Shown in pieces: positions 11,359 to 22,502 of a stretch of DNA of 64,000 bases. Within the stretch, counting starts at the first letter, position 1; every line of letters begins with the position of its first letter. The translations under genes were made by a program, and so were the position numbers. The DNA is from Acholoe squamosa (taxonomy: Eukaryota > Annelida > Polychaeta > Phyllodocida > Polynoidae): assembly GCA_949317995.1 (NCBI GenBank), contig OX439038.1, forward strand, positions 62,082,813 to 62,146,812, written 5' to 3'. The notes beneath the pieces were generated by a model, which ran no database searches, was not told where the DNA came from, and saw only the letters and a program-made list of their open reading frames with translations.

Positions 11359-11772
11359 TGTAGGGGCACGGTTTTATAATAGCGTTAAATAGGTACGAGT
11401 TGGTCAGTCACTTGGATCCGGGTCAGGTGCACTGGGCGAGCGGTGGTAGCACTGCTCTCCGGGCCTCCAAGCTTAGACTCAAGGGGTCGCCACCCAACCC
11501 CTGTGGCTATATAAAGCCAGGTTGGTGACTGGCGGAGAAAGAATCCTTAGGGACTCTGTGTACGAACAAGGAGTGCTTTCTCTCCTCTGGCTCTGAGAAC
11601 TTATATGGGTAGCTAACATTTTGATATGATTGATTTGGAACTCGGAAAACCTTAGTAAATCTGTAGTTAGGAATCCTGAATAAAACATTGTTGCCTCTTA
11701 TGTAACCGGAGACTGTCGTTTGGTAGTTCTTTCCGCATACAACATACAAACTTGGAATACCTGACCATTACA
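11359..11772 (+). repeat. 5' LTR of the gypsy element
   Basis: It runs from TGTAGGGGCACGG to GACCATTACA, about 414 bp. A TATATAAA box is at about 11,508-11,515 and AATAAA at about 11,680, the normal arrangement for promoter and poly-A signal inside an LTR. It aligns over its full length with 23,551-23,980, apart from substitutions and a short gap near 11,410. Confidence 0.9.
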
Positions 11773-11773
11773 C

Positions 11774-11792
11774 TGGTGCCGTGACCAGGATT
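11774..11792 (+). promoter_or_regulatory. probable primer-binding site
   Basis: TGGTGCCGTGACCAGGAT begins one or two bases after the LTR end. A TGG start matches the CCA end of a tRNA primer. Which tRNA it pairs with was not determined. Confidence 0.65.
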
Positions 11793-11839
11793 GGTTAGGT
11801 AAGGGTGCTCAGCCGAGGCTGAACAAGGTAATTCAGTTG

Positions 11840-13315
11840 ATAAGAATGATACAGCTCCTTTAACTCCAAGTGTTGAGGGGGCTGCTTATATGGATTATAG
11901 GGAGCCAGTTCAGGATGTTGAGGATTCTGAAAGTACCAACTTGGAAGCAAGTATGGACACCTCTATATGGTCCTCGAAGGGGCCTTAGCAGTCAACCAGA
12001 TGGTTCCGAATATCAGGAATTCAGAATTACTTGGGGATGGGACCTTTGGTAGTCCTATACTGGTGGCTCAGCTACCGGTGACTGAACCTCGTAGGAGGAG
12101 GGAGTCCATTCATATCATGCCTTTGTCCAATCAAGGAGTTTTTCTGAATCAGCTAGGTACAGCTATGTTGTCGGAATCCATTTTTAATCCCATGGGTCGA
12201 GCCAACCCGCTCCAATGGGTACTTTCGGGCTTGACAGATATCGCGAGGACAGCAGTGGATTCGAAACTGAACGAAGGGCTCATCTGGAATGGAGGAAGTG
12301 ATATGATCAGGAGAAGTTACAGGTTGAAAATTTGGTAGAATTTCATAAAGAAGAATGTGAACGTAAGAAAACTCAATTATTTGAGATAGAGGCTTCTGTT
12401 GATGATTTTGTATCTGAAAACAGGAGTCTACGGAGGGAGAAAATAAATTTGGAAAGGATTCTAGAGGAACTTAAATGGAGTAAGGCGACCAAATAACACC
12501 GACTCCAGGAAATTGATGATCAGATAAGGGAGAAAGAATCGGAATACGACTTGGTTATTCAGTGGTTTGAGAAAACTAATGAACAGTTAAATCAGATCTG
12601 TGCTGCTTTGGACGAGAAGACCGAAGAACATGACCAGACTGCAGATCAGTATCAGATGGGGCTAGAGGCTGTCAAGAGCTCGCTTCCTGATTTTGACATT
12701 CAAATCCAAACACAGAAAGAAGTTTATGAGAAGAATAAGGAAATTATTCTGAAACAAAATGACGAATATGTCAAATTAAGGGACCATCATATCTGGGAAA
12801 ACGATAAGTTGATCCAGGATATTAAGGCGAACAATCAGGTCCTGTATGAAAAGAGAGAAGATTTGATATATGAAATCGCCAAGATCCTTGTCAAATGGAA
12901 AAGTCGGATGAGAGTGGAAATGAGGAAGGTGAAAGCATGGGACAGCCGAACGTAAGTAGTATACTGAATGGGGAGCAGGATCAGGTGGATATCTGTACCT
13001 CTACTCCGAAACCTATCCTAAAGAAAGGATATAGTCCCTTTGTGAACGACAATGCAGATAAAAATGTGGTTGGGGATAGATATCGCCGGGATAGAGATCG
13101 GAATGTACGTTTAAGTGTAGGTCAGAAGGATACCACCTTCATGACTGATGGGGAGTATCAGTATATCGACACCAGGGGTCAGCCTATGTCCTACACCCGT
13201 GTGGATGATCTGACACCAGGTGGTGTGGCAGCGGATACATATATGAATGATCAGGATGATGAGCAGGGGCATTCTGTCATTAGGAATCAAACCTACCAGA
13301 TCTCTGGAGGTTAAA
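11840..13315 (+). pseudogene. gypsy element leader/gag N-terminal coiled-coil region
   Basis: Several reading frames follow one another with small shifts. 11,870-12,340 includes PLSNQGVFLNQLGTAMLSES. 12,340-12,955 is a long charged coiled coil (ENRSLRREKINLERILEEL; VYEKNKEIILKQNDEYVKL). 12,895-13,314 is a polar linker (ILKKGYSPFVNDNADKN). An in-frame TAA at about 12,494 and frame changes near 12,340 and 12,900 mark decay. No enzyme signature is present. By position it is the N-terminal part of gag or a separate leader ORF. A coiled coil ahead of the capsid could drive multimerisation, which is inference. Confidence 0.6.
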
Positions 13316-14608
13316 ACCAGACGCCGATTGGAACCACTGATCAGAATAACAGTCATACTCCGAAACCCAAGCCGTGTACTTACAGCTCCACTGGGACCAA
13401 CCTAAATCCGGGAACAAATCCTAACCCGGGTACCAACCCAAATCCGGGTACAGGTCAGAACATGTATGGTAATGGAGGATGGAACAATACCGATAATTCG
13501 GGATGCTATGGCACGGTGGGGGTGGAAGAAAGATTGGAGCTTAGAACAGTGTACGAGATTACGAAGTAGGGAGATATCAGCTAAGAAGAGTCAGATAGAA
13601 ACCAAACCCTTTGATGGATCTGAACCCTGGAGGGATTGGTTTTCAGACTTTACGGATGATAGGGAAGTAGATGGCTATTCTGATGAGGAATCACTGCCTA
13701 TCCTAGTACGATGCCTTAAGAAAGGACCAGGAAGAATAGCAGTAGATCAGTGGAGGGTCAAGTTTCATGGGAATGGAACATACACTCGATTGGTAGAATT
13801 GTGTAGTGGGTATCTGGGAAGCATCATTTCTGAGGACCCCATGACTCAGTATAAGAGGAGGATTCAGAAAGCAGGAGAATCAGTTAGGGTATATGGATTG
13901 GAACTTCAGATATTGCTATGGAAAGCTAGACCTAACATTGTGCTAGAAGATGACTACATGAGTGGTGAGCTTATCTCTCATTTCATTAAGGGATTGAGAG
14001 AGAAAGACCATCAGGATTGTGCATATAGGGCTTGGAAACGAGGGGCAAATATGAATACTCTGTTTGATGCGATTGACAATTTGACTCTGAAGAAAACATT
14101 CCTTACAGGATTTGTACCTCAGGAGAGTAGTAGTTCAGTCATGCCCACTCTGAAACCAGTGGATAAGGTGGCTGCTGCTCCAGTATCTGAAGTCGAGTGT
14201 GAATTTGAAATTGTGGAGCTTGAGGAAGAGGATGGTAGTATTTCAGCTATCAGATTTCCAAAAGGAAATTATAAGAAGTTCATCCCCCGACGTAGTTTCA
14301 CTACTTAACCCAAGAAGGGGGATACTGAGAATAAAGTAGAAAAAACTCCTTTGGTTAAGACGATTGCTCAGAAGAAAGAGACCTGGGAGTCCCCTATGGA
14401 CCTGGAAAATATGATGGAGACTATGATAAAATCTTTCAGGGAAGAGATTGAGAGTCATCGCTGGAGTAGGCCTCGGTTTAAAAAGTCCAGAGTAGGATGT
14501 TATAGATGTCAGAAGATGGGGCATATAGCATATGATTGTCAAGCACCTGAGCCGGTGCCTTGTAATGTGTCAGTAGTTGAGGAAGTTCAAGAGGATGAGG
14601 GAAATTAG
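13316..14608 (+). pseudogene. gypsy gag: capsid-like region and CCHC zinc knuckle
   Basis: 13,390-13,455 holds an Asn-Pro-Gly-Thr repeat (NPNPGTNPNPGTG). 13,466-14,308 encodes a gypsy-type capsid region with KPFDGSEPWRDWFSDF, LEDDYMSGELISHFIKGLR and YRAWKRGANMNTLFDAID. After a TAA at 14,306-14,308 and a frame change, 14,351-14,608 carries CYRCQKMGHIAYDC, an intact C-x2-C-x4-H-x4-C retroviral-type knuckle. Gag proteins form the particle and bind element RNA. The separation of capsid and knuckle frames by a stop suggests decay, though programmed frameshifting cannot be excluded from sequence alone. Confidence 0.8.
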
Positions 14609-14816
14609 GTCGGGTTGAGATTGCGGCAGGAGACTCAACCCGGGTAAAAGATGTATGCCAAAGTACTTTCCAAAGTACGCCGTCTGAAGAATCTGAAATG
14701 AGTACGCCTGGCAGGATGGGTAAAGAGGCTGATCACCTCTTTCTCTCTGGGGCCAGGGAACCTTGTGAAGCAGTAAATCGACAGATTGAGATTGTACTAC
14801 TTACCACTATAAAAGC

Positions 14817-15906
14817 TCGATGCAGCAAGTTGGGAACCTAAAACTTAGTTTTTCCTGAATTTTCGCTAAGAAATGCTGTAGTTTAGCCAAAAATTATCCG
14901 ATTTACATAATATTTGCAGCAAATGAAAGATGAAACTCATTGCTTTCAGGCCAGGGTAGATGGTATTACAATAATATAGTGCACAGTTTACCACTGAAGT
15001 ACAAATTATAAATTTAAAAATCATTAGTTTAAAAAAATCGCTGTTTTTCAAAGTTTGGCCCTATATATTTTGTGAAAAAATATTCTAACCATCAGTTTTT
15101 GATAGATAGTGCATAATACTGACCCATCAAGTTTATAAATGAGTATGCTTTTTTCCCCTAGCTCTATGGTGGCTTATTACACTATGGGAGACATGTGATT
15201 TTTGTTAGTTTGCAAAAACTGTGATTTTCAGCAAAATTTCTGCTTGGTCTTTGATGAGGGACCACATAGATCACCATATATGGACGCGTGATCACCCACT
15301 GATACCAGAATTATCCATTTTTATGTTCTACTCGATCATCTTTAAAGGCATATTAAATATCTAAGTGATACAATAAGTGTGAGAAGAATTAGCCACATCT
15401 TATGATTCTAGTCTTTGGTGCCGACAACGCTTTTGTTGCTATTTACAGCTAAATAGCTCAATAGTGCATTATAATAGGGCTCACATGCCTTATATGGGGT
15501 TCTAATAGCATTTCAATATGGTTTTCAATGGGTCATCAGGTCAAAACAACAATGGATGATGGAATTTAATAGAAACAAGAGGGTTTTGCACCATGGACCT
15601 GTTCACATTGTTCAGGTCTTCAGATATTCTTATCTTGAAAATGATGAAGACATTTATGAGCATGGTGCTTTTCCAGCCCATATGGGACCTACAGAGGTCA
15701 TTTTGTCTAGTCTGACATGTATTATGAGGGAATAATGCATAGCAAATGATTCTACTTTCATATTTTGTTATGATTTTTGAGATAGAATCATACACAAGAC
15801 TTGTCTTGTGCATCATATACAAAAATGTCCCTTGAATGAAGGCATTTTACATGCACAGCTGCCTCCAAAACTGGAAAACACTCAGGTTCCCAACTTGCTG
15901 CATCGA
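14817..15906. mobile_element. about 1.1-kb insert with inverted ends between gag and pol
   Basis: The sequence cgatgcagcaagttgggaac at about 14,818 is repeated in reverse complement (gttcccaacttgctgcatcg) at about 15,886-15,905. The arms are 22-23 bp and essentially perfect. actata occurs near both outer edges (14,808 and 15,907), a possible target duplication, though the spacing is uneven. The interior is AT-rich with no transposase-like frame, in contrast to the gag and pol sequence on either side. It is best read as a non-autonomous DNA element that landed in the retrotransposon. Confidence 0.6.
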
Positions 15907-16131
15907 ACTATAGGGAAGAGGAAGGGTGGGTTAGAGAACTCATGCGTGTATGTGTGGCACACCTTCCCCCTGATCATCCTTGTCTGGAGCACATATGACA
16001 ACGAGGGTTAGATCTTGGCATTTTGGAAGATTTTGATCGGTTTACTGGGAATTCCTCCCCATTGGGAGGTCAGAAGTGGTATGTGCCTGTTACCATTCAG
16101 GGTAGGACTGGAGAATTCTTGATAGACACAG
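15907..16131 (+). pseudogene. gypsy protease remnant
   Basis: The frame reads GGQKWYVPVTIQGRTGEFLI followed by Asp-Thr, the strand leading into the DTG active site of an aspartic protease that would process gag-pol. The sequence breaks exactly at this point: the base after GACACA-G begins RT connection sequence in another frame. The rest of the protease is therefore absent. Confidence 0.65.
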
Positions 16132-16650
16132 AAATGTGAGGTCTTTAAGAATTCGATTACGTATCTGGGAAGAATAATATCCCCAGAGGGCATTAAGGCA
16201 GACCCAGAAAAGTGTGCAGAATTGGGAAAGGCCTGTGACTGCTAAGCAGGTGAGGTCCTTCCTAGGCTTTTGTAGCTACTATAGGGATTTTATTCCGGGT
16301 TACTCAAGAGTGAGTTTTCCCCTACAAAGCATTGCGCATTGGACACCCGGAAGGACTAAGGAACCTTTCCCATAGGGAAAGGGTCAGGCAAAAGCATTCA
16401 ATAAGTTGAAGGCTTTGTTTACGGATACTCCAGTGTTAGAATACCCTACATCTACGGGTCACTTTATCTTAGATATGGATGCTAGTAACGACAGCATTGG
16501 GGGCGCATTGTCTCAGGTCCAGGATGGTGTGGAGGTTCTGATCGCGTTTGCTAGGAGAATTATTGCACCACTAAAAGAGAACTACTGGCTGTGGTGGTGT
16601 ATACTAAGAAATTTAGGCATTTCCTATGGGGGTCGGATTTTACGTTAAGG
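16132..16650 (+). pseudogene. gypsy RT connection and first half of RNase H
   Basis: From 16,132 the translation is KCEVFKNSITYLGRIISPEG and IKADPEKCAE. A one-base shift follows, giving VTAKQVRSFLGFCSYYRDFI. 16,406-16,640 then continues with KALFTDTPVLEYP and FILDMDASNDSIGGALSQ, which contains the first RNase H Asp. These are the segments that normally lie downstream of the RT palm. The fingers and palm, including the YxDD motif, are not in the element. In-frame stops and frame changes add to the loss of function. Confidence 0.85.
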
Positions 16651-17445
16651 ACTGACCATTCATCACTCCGCTGGCTGCTTAATTTTAAGGATGCTGAAGG
16701 AATGATGGGAAGATGGTTAGCCCACCTTTCGGAAATCGGATTGGAAAACAACCAGGTACAGCATCGGTCAGGAGCTAAGCACACTAATGTTGATGCTCTA
16801 AGTAGGAGGCCAATTAAGAAGTGTAACCGGGATGATTGTGATGATTGTGGTCAGCATAACGCAGTCATTGCAGATATAAGAGTACCCTATCAGGATCATC
16901 CTGAAACCCTGATTGAATGGTCACCCGAGACCATTCGGCAGTTTAAGAATAAAGATCCCACTATTAGGAAGCTCCTGGAAACAGTTCAATTGGGGATAAA
17001 ACCCATAAGGCCTGCCATTAATATGGAAAATAGGGAGATAAGAAGATTTCTGGCTCAATGGGCGGAGTTAGAAGTCAGAGACAGAATCCTATGTAGGTGG
17101 AAAAGAAGTCCAGCTAATAAGATTCTTCAGATTGTTATCCCAAATGCCATGCGTCGGGATATTATGTATTACTCTCATGGCCACGTAACAAGTGGTCATT
17201 TTGGGAACAATAGATCCCTGGAAAGGCTCTGCCGGAGATACTATTGGCCAGGAATGAGTGGGGATTTACTGAGGTGGATTGCCACTTGTTTGCGAAAGTG
17301 CGAGCACGTGTCGGATGACCTAGTTTTCGAGAATGAGGCCAGTCCGGCAGATATGACCTTTGACCCGCAATTAGGGTTCTCGCGCGAGATCCGCCATCTT
17401 GTCAAATCAAGCGTGGTGGCCGGCGGTGTCGGTGCACTTGGGTGA
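16591..17445 (+). pseudogene. gypsy RNase H C-terminal part and integrase zinc-binding domain
   Basis: The 284-aa open frame begins VYTKKFRHFLWGSDFTLRTD and HSSLRWLLNFKD, then HRSGAKHTNVDALSRRP, the RNase H end found in nearly all Ty3/gypsy pols. The integrase N-terminal domain follows: the H-x-H-type segment SHGHVTSGHFG, RLCRRYYWPGM and CLRKC, the His-His-Cys-Cys zinc site. Past about residue 250 the expected catalytic core (D,D-35-E) is missing and the frame changes character (ENEASPADMTFD onward, ending at 17,443-17,445). The integrase is thus truncated after its zinc-binding domain. Confidence 0.85.
17392..17401 (-). promoter_or_regulatory. YY1-like motif upstream of the accessory ORFs
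   Basis: CGCCATCTTG is the reverse complement of CAAGATGGCG, the consensus of YY1-type sites that often sit near animal transcription starts. It lies in a locally GC-rich patch about 85 bp before the first accessory ORF. A role as an internal promoter is only a suggestion. Confidence 0.3.
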
Positions 17446-17476
17446 CTCGAAGCCTTTTTCCTGCAAGGAAACCTGA

Positions 17477-18732
17477 TTGAGAAGTAAGAATCTCAGTACA
17501 AAATATTTGGATTCGGATTTGGATGCGCAAAGTATGTTGAGTTCGGAAGGTAAGATGTTTAGGAGACCAGGGTCAATTATGAAGATGGAAAGGCTATTGG
17601 AAGATGCACAGGCAATTAAGTCTTTAGTTAAGAACACTCAGAATAAGACAGAAGAGTCGGGTGATATGGATATTGAGGAGAATACGAAGGTGGTGAGCAG
17701 TAAGGATACGAAAATGGAAGCGGCTGCTCAGGATCCGGAAAAACACGGAAGGAAAGGGCGCTCGAAAAAGATGTAGGTTTGGAAGCCAAGACTTCTGAAG
17801 GAGGGGAAGCCACCATCTTGGATCCAATATCTGAACAGGCGGTAATTAATTATGAAACGGTAACAATAAGATTGCTAAATGGTGATACGGTGTACATTGA
17901 GAAGGATAGGATTTGGGAAGCGAAGCTATCCAAGTCGCATAAGATTAATAAGAAGTGGAGTAAGATGATCCGGGAAGGGATTCCCAAAGATATGAAGATT
18001 CCTGATTTGTGGTATACTAATTATATGGACATGGCCACCGGTATGGCTATGTGTTCGAAGTTTTACCAGATCTGTGTGACAGTTAAGAAGAAGTGGGATG
18101 AGGATCATCTGAAAAGGGAATCCTCTGATACTCTGTTCTATTTTGGTGGGAATACGGCTAAGACTGTTACGAAGAGTTTGAATGAGTTGGTTACGGAATC
18201 CACCCGGGTATGTCAGATGAGTACCAGGTCAACCTCTCACGTCCATAATCCGTCTTTTGGTCATTTGGATGAGTCTGATTTGGCTAAGGAAGAACGTCGG
18301 TTTCAGAATGAAGCAGTTCGGGATGTGGAATTGAAGAATAACTTGGAGGAACAAGATCAGGTGCTAAGATCAAGTACATTGGAAGAGATAAGAATGGATG
18401 AGCTAAATAAGGTGGAAATGGCTAAGGCTCAGTTGGCAGAATCTTTGACTACCCATAGGGCTAGTAAGAATCTATCATCTGAGGAGTTCAAGGTAACCAT
18501 GAGTAAGAAAGCTAAGAACATTCTAAAAAAGAAATTGAAAAATGAGGAGAAGAAAAAGAATAAGAAGGATAAGTCATTGGAAGAAATTCCGGATACTGCA
18601 TCTGATACCAAATCTGAAACCATTTCAGATGGCGATATGGATTCTGTTAAAGATGATGCAGAGTTAAGTCAGGATAGCAGTATCAGTTGGGATTGGTCTA
18701 TTGATATAGACCATCCTATGATTGTACGATAG
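17477..18732 (+). CDS. accessory ORF A/B of the gypsy element, hydrophilic, unknown function
   Basis: 17,477-17,776 (99 aa) and 17,779-18,732 (about 317 aa, with TTG as first codon) overlap nearly end to end in different frames and are probably one reading frame broken by an indel. The first part is acidic/basic and low in hydrophobics. The second has a compact start (LLNGDTVYIEKDRIWEAKLS, IPDLWYTNYMDMATGMAMCS) and a highly charged C-terminal half (KKAKNILKKKLKNEEKKKN, then an acidic tail). There is no signal peptide, membrane segment or env-like feature, although it occupies the place env would have. I do not recognise the family. Confidence 0.5.
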
Positions 18733-19973
18733 CGATCCGGATTTGAAAGATCGGATTTAAAAGATCGGAGTCCTAATATGTTTTATGTCAATTGGATGGA
18801 GCAGAGACATTGGACAATCAGAATGATAAGTATTAAGATTTCGATGCTTACAGTAAGTTAACGTGGGCTATCGACAGTTGGGAGGAAAAAACAAATGAGA
18901 AGTGTCTGTTCACCATCTGTAAGCAGAGTCCGGTTAAGTACAGCAGCCATTTAAGATTGATTCGGCATCTTGTGGAGGAGCACATGCATCACCATCCGGT
19001 GTACATGTGCTATATGGATAAGGGAAAGTCAGGTCAGGTGTGTTTGGGAATTAAGACATGTAGAAAGAGTGAGTTGGTGTGACATCTGAAAAATGATAAT
19101 CAGATGGGGGTGTTTGTGGCGGTTAAGAAGGTTCTGGAGCTTCATCAGTTATTGGTGAATACCTGGGATTGTTGGAGGAAGGAATATTTCGGGAATTTAA
19201 CAGCTCAGGTCCAGAATTTCTGTCAGGTGACCAAGCACACCAACTCCAAGCTTGAGGCGGCGTTTGAAATCAGAATGACCAGCCAACGGTTAAGAATTGA
19301 GAATGAGCATTTTGAAGCTATGAGGAAATACCGGGGAGACCTGGCTTATCAAGATCGGAAGGGAGCTACTGCTGCGAAGCAGGCACGTACGAAGACACCC
19401 GGGAAGTTCTCTTTCCGGGGTATTCAGAGGCCAAACCCAGTTCGGTTCTCGGGTATGAGTGCGAAGTCATTGAGAAAGGAGGGAGCTGCTCCACCAGTTT
19501 CTGGAATGGAGCAGAGGTCCCCCTTGGATGTTCTGAAGGGTGCTGCCCTGCCCAGATTCGATGATCAGAATAGGAAGGATTTCCCAACACTGGGAACACC
19601 AGGTCGGGAGAGTCAGACTCTTGATAGGTATGGCAGGTCACGGATGGATGCTCCTCTTACACCTTCAACATCGTCTGAGGGGTTTAAGACGCCTAAGGAT
19701 GTTAGGTATAGGATTCGGGATGCTCCCTCTGAAGCACCTTTGTTAAGTTCAACAGTAGTGTCAGGGTCAAGACGTCAGAAGCACCCTTCCAAATCATCAG
19801 GGCCGGAATCTGAAGGTGAGGTTTGTCCGAGAAGGACGCCACATATGGAGCATCCGGCATCGAATAAGTTTGATCGCATTTCTGATGAATCCTTCAAGAT
19901 TCAGGAATATGGGGTTAGAGGATGGCACAAGATGCATGAGGAGTTGTCAGTAGAATATCTGAAGAACGTAGTT
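18733..19973 (+). pseudogene. accessory ORF C, zinc-finger-like start, split by a LINE
   Basis: The frame from about 18,860 reads KCLFTICKQSPVKYSSHLRL followed by RHLVEEH, then CYMDKG, VCLGIKTCRKSEL and, after one in-frame TGA at about 19,080, HLK. This resembles two C2H2-like fingers, with C-x4-C spacing in the first. 19,104-19,973 stays in the same frame: LRIENEHFEAMRKYRGDLAY and a long Ser/Pro/Arg-rich stretch (PLTPSTSSEGFKTPKDV). The frame ends inside the 3' tail of an inserted LINE and resumes in phase at 22,164. Function is unknown; nucleic-acid binding is a guess from the Cys/His pattern. Confidence 0.5.
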
Positions 19974-22163
19974 CTTTTTTTTAAACAATTTAAACTTTAT
20001 TTAGCCAAGATATTGTCCATTACATTCGATGTACATAAATTGAAGTTTCCTTAATACATAGGTTAAAGATAATAGACTCTAACGTTAGATGAAAAATCGA
20101 TTATTATAAATAAGGAGACAATATAATTAGTGGCTAACAAGTTAATGACTGACCATCATCCATAGGATATTGTATCGGCCAAGCCATAAAAATTACATAT
20201 ACCATTCATTGAATTTGATGATAGTAGATTATACATTATTATGAACAGCAGCATTATTCTTTACTTTAAAGTTTGTCTAATAACATACCCAATTCCCAAT
20301 ACAATACCATAGAATTATAAACTTGCCACTATGTATTTACAGAGATTAATAATCATGTATAATCAATATACATTAATTAGAGAGATTATTCAATTGTAAC
20401 ATTTCTTTTTTACACTTCAGTTTGAATTCATCTCTGTACCTAGTATTTCTGGTTTCAGTTGGTAATCTATTCCAAGCTTGAGCGCATTTGACTTCAGGTG
20501 ATGTTTCATATGATTTACAATTAATTTTTTGGTATTTTAGTACAGGCGCAGCAGCTAGACGTGTTTCTCTTACTTTTATCTCTATAAAGTCATTGTTACA
20601 TGATCTCTTATGGGCCATAAGGCTTGATATGATAGTCTCTCCTTGATGTTAACATAGGTAACATGGCCGTCTTATGTACAATATGAGTTGGTGTTAATAT
20701 GTGACTATCAAAACAAGTTTTTAAACATTTACTTTGTATATGCTGTAGTTCCAGTAGGTAGTCAGCCTTAGCTTCGTTATACAATATATCACAATAATCA
20801 ATTAGTGGTAGTATATGCAGCTTATACATTCTTAATCTAGCTTCATGGGACATGTATTTACGAGTCTTATAAAGTATTAGTGACTTATATCTTACATTAT
20901 TGATTACTGTACATAGGTACATGTTAAACTTCAATTCAGGGTCTAAAGTGACACCAAGGTTTTTGTAAGAAGCCACATTCATGAGTACTTTATTGTTAAT
21001 AATAATGTTTGGTTTTCTCAGATTTTTCAGTTTTACTGAAGAGGCAAAGGTCATAATTTTTGTTTTATTTTCATTCATCGTTAGTTTATTACTTGTAGTC
21101 CAGGAATAAAATTTCTTTAGAGCATTTTCTAATTGGATTTGTAGATCATCAATGTCTTTGCCTGATACATATAGAACTGAGTCATCTGCATATAACATTG
21201 TTTTATGGGTATTGCTTCAGAAATGCAATCATTAATATATAACAGGAAAATAAAGGACCTAAAATTGACCCTTGAGGTACACCACATGTTAAGTTCTTAT
21301 ACCCTGATCTTACATGATTTGCCACCGAACACTGTTGTCCTCTAGAGAGGTAGTTTTCAATCAGCGTAAGGTTTCTATTTCTTATACCATATTGTTCTAG
21401 TTTGGCCAGGAGGATATTATGATTTACTGAGTCAAAAGCCTTTTTTATATCAATGAAAGCAGCTAGAGTAATATTATTTTGATTTCTATTTTTTAGTATA
21501 TCATCTACTAGAACAGTTATGGTATCTAAGGTCGATTTGTTTTTTTGATAGCCACCTTGAAATTTTGACAATATATTATGCATGGTCAAGTGAGAGCTGA
21601 TTTTTGTGTGTATGAGACGTTCAAGTATTTTACCTGGTACAGGTAATACACTGATAGGTCTTAGATTAGAAACATTTGATGGATTGCCTCCTTTTGGTAG
21701 GGGAGTGACCGTGGCAACTTTCCAGCTATCTGGTATAACACCTGTATGTGTAATCAGGTTAATAATTTTAATAAATTTATCAGAAAACCTTTTGATTGCC
21801 AACTTAAAAATATTTGTTGGTAGGTATTCAATAGAAGATGATTTAGATACATCAATATCATCTAAACATTTAATAATTTCTTCATCAGTAAATGATATAT
21901 AAGGCATATCAATAACACATCGTTGTCCTTTAAATTGAAACCCTGCGTCATGAAGTCTGGCAAGCCTAGGTCCTATATCAGCAAAGAAATTATTTTTATA
22001 CGTGGATGTATCCTCTAGAGTGATAGTTTGACCTGTATCATCTACTAAGTTAATTGTCTTCGATTTACCCTTATTATTAGGTAACACTTCTTTCATAGTA
22101 GTCCAAAATTTTTTGGAGTCTTTTTTGTAAACTTCTAATAGATTATTATAATATTCCTCCTTG
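19974..22163 (-). mobile_element. 5'-truncated LINE (CR1/Jockey-like) inserted in the accessory ORF
   Basis: GTAGTT occurs immediately outside both ends (19,968-19,973 and 22,164-22,169), a 6-bp target duplication. The 3' end is at the left: on the minus strand AATAAA (20,001-19,996) is followed by a run of eight A. The 5' end at 22,163 starts mid-ORF2, so about two thirds of a full element is missing. The RT frames on the minus strand are 22,096-21,203 (PDSWKVATVTPLPKGGNPSN, LRPISVLPVPGKILERLIH, FQGGYQKNKSTLDTI, AFIDIKKAFDSVNH, GVPQGSILGPLF), 21,198-20,608 (MLYADDSVLYVSG, YKNLGVTLDPEL) and 20,618-20,373 (the C-terminal WNRLPTETR block). Confidence 0.9.
20373..22096 (-). pseudogene. reverse transcriptase ORF2 fragment of the inserted LINE
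   Basis: Three overlapping minus frames make up one RT: RT motifs 1-5 in 22,096-21,203, the YADD active site at the start of 21,198-20,608, and the conserved C-terminal segment (CAQAWNRLPTETRNTRYRDE) in 20,618-20,373. Two frameshifts, at about 21,200 and 20,615, break it. The protein would prime reverse transcription on nicked DNA. This copy cannot be active because it lacks the endonuclease and is frameshifted. Confidence 0.85.
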
Positions 22164-22502
22164 GTAGTTGGCTCAGTTGTACAGCTGACTCAGCAGGTAC
22201 ACAGCTTGGAAATCACCAAAATTGAGAAAGAAAGGAATGAGGAACACGATCAGAAGATGAAAGATTTGTTGGATAAAGAAAAGAAGGTAAATAAGAATAA
22301 TGATTATTGGAGGTTGGAAGTAGCAAAGGCGCATTCTGAAACAGATGTTTTAAGTATGCGCTTCTTTGATGCATTCGGGAAGCCTATGTCAGGATGGGAT
22401 GGAACCCGCAGGCATGCTAAGTACTTGTTGGATAAGCAGATTGCAGAGTACGGTTTGGAACCTGAGAAAAAGTACTCTGATGATATGGATATGGGGGATT
22501 AA
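22164..22502 (+). pseudogene. accessory ORF C, 3' part after the LINE
   Basis: The frame re-enters in phase right after the second GTAGTT: VVQLTQQVHSLEITKIEKER, then a charged coiled coil (KMKDLLDKEKKVNKNNDYW), a short conserved-looking FDAFGKPMSGWDGTRRHAKY and an acidic end before TAA at 22,500-22,502. It belongs to the ORF that ends at 19,973. Confidence 0.6.
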
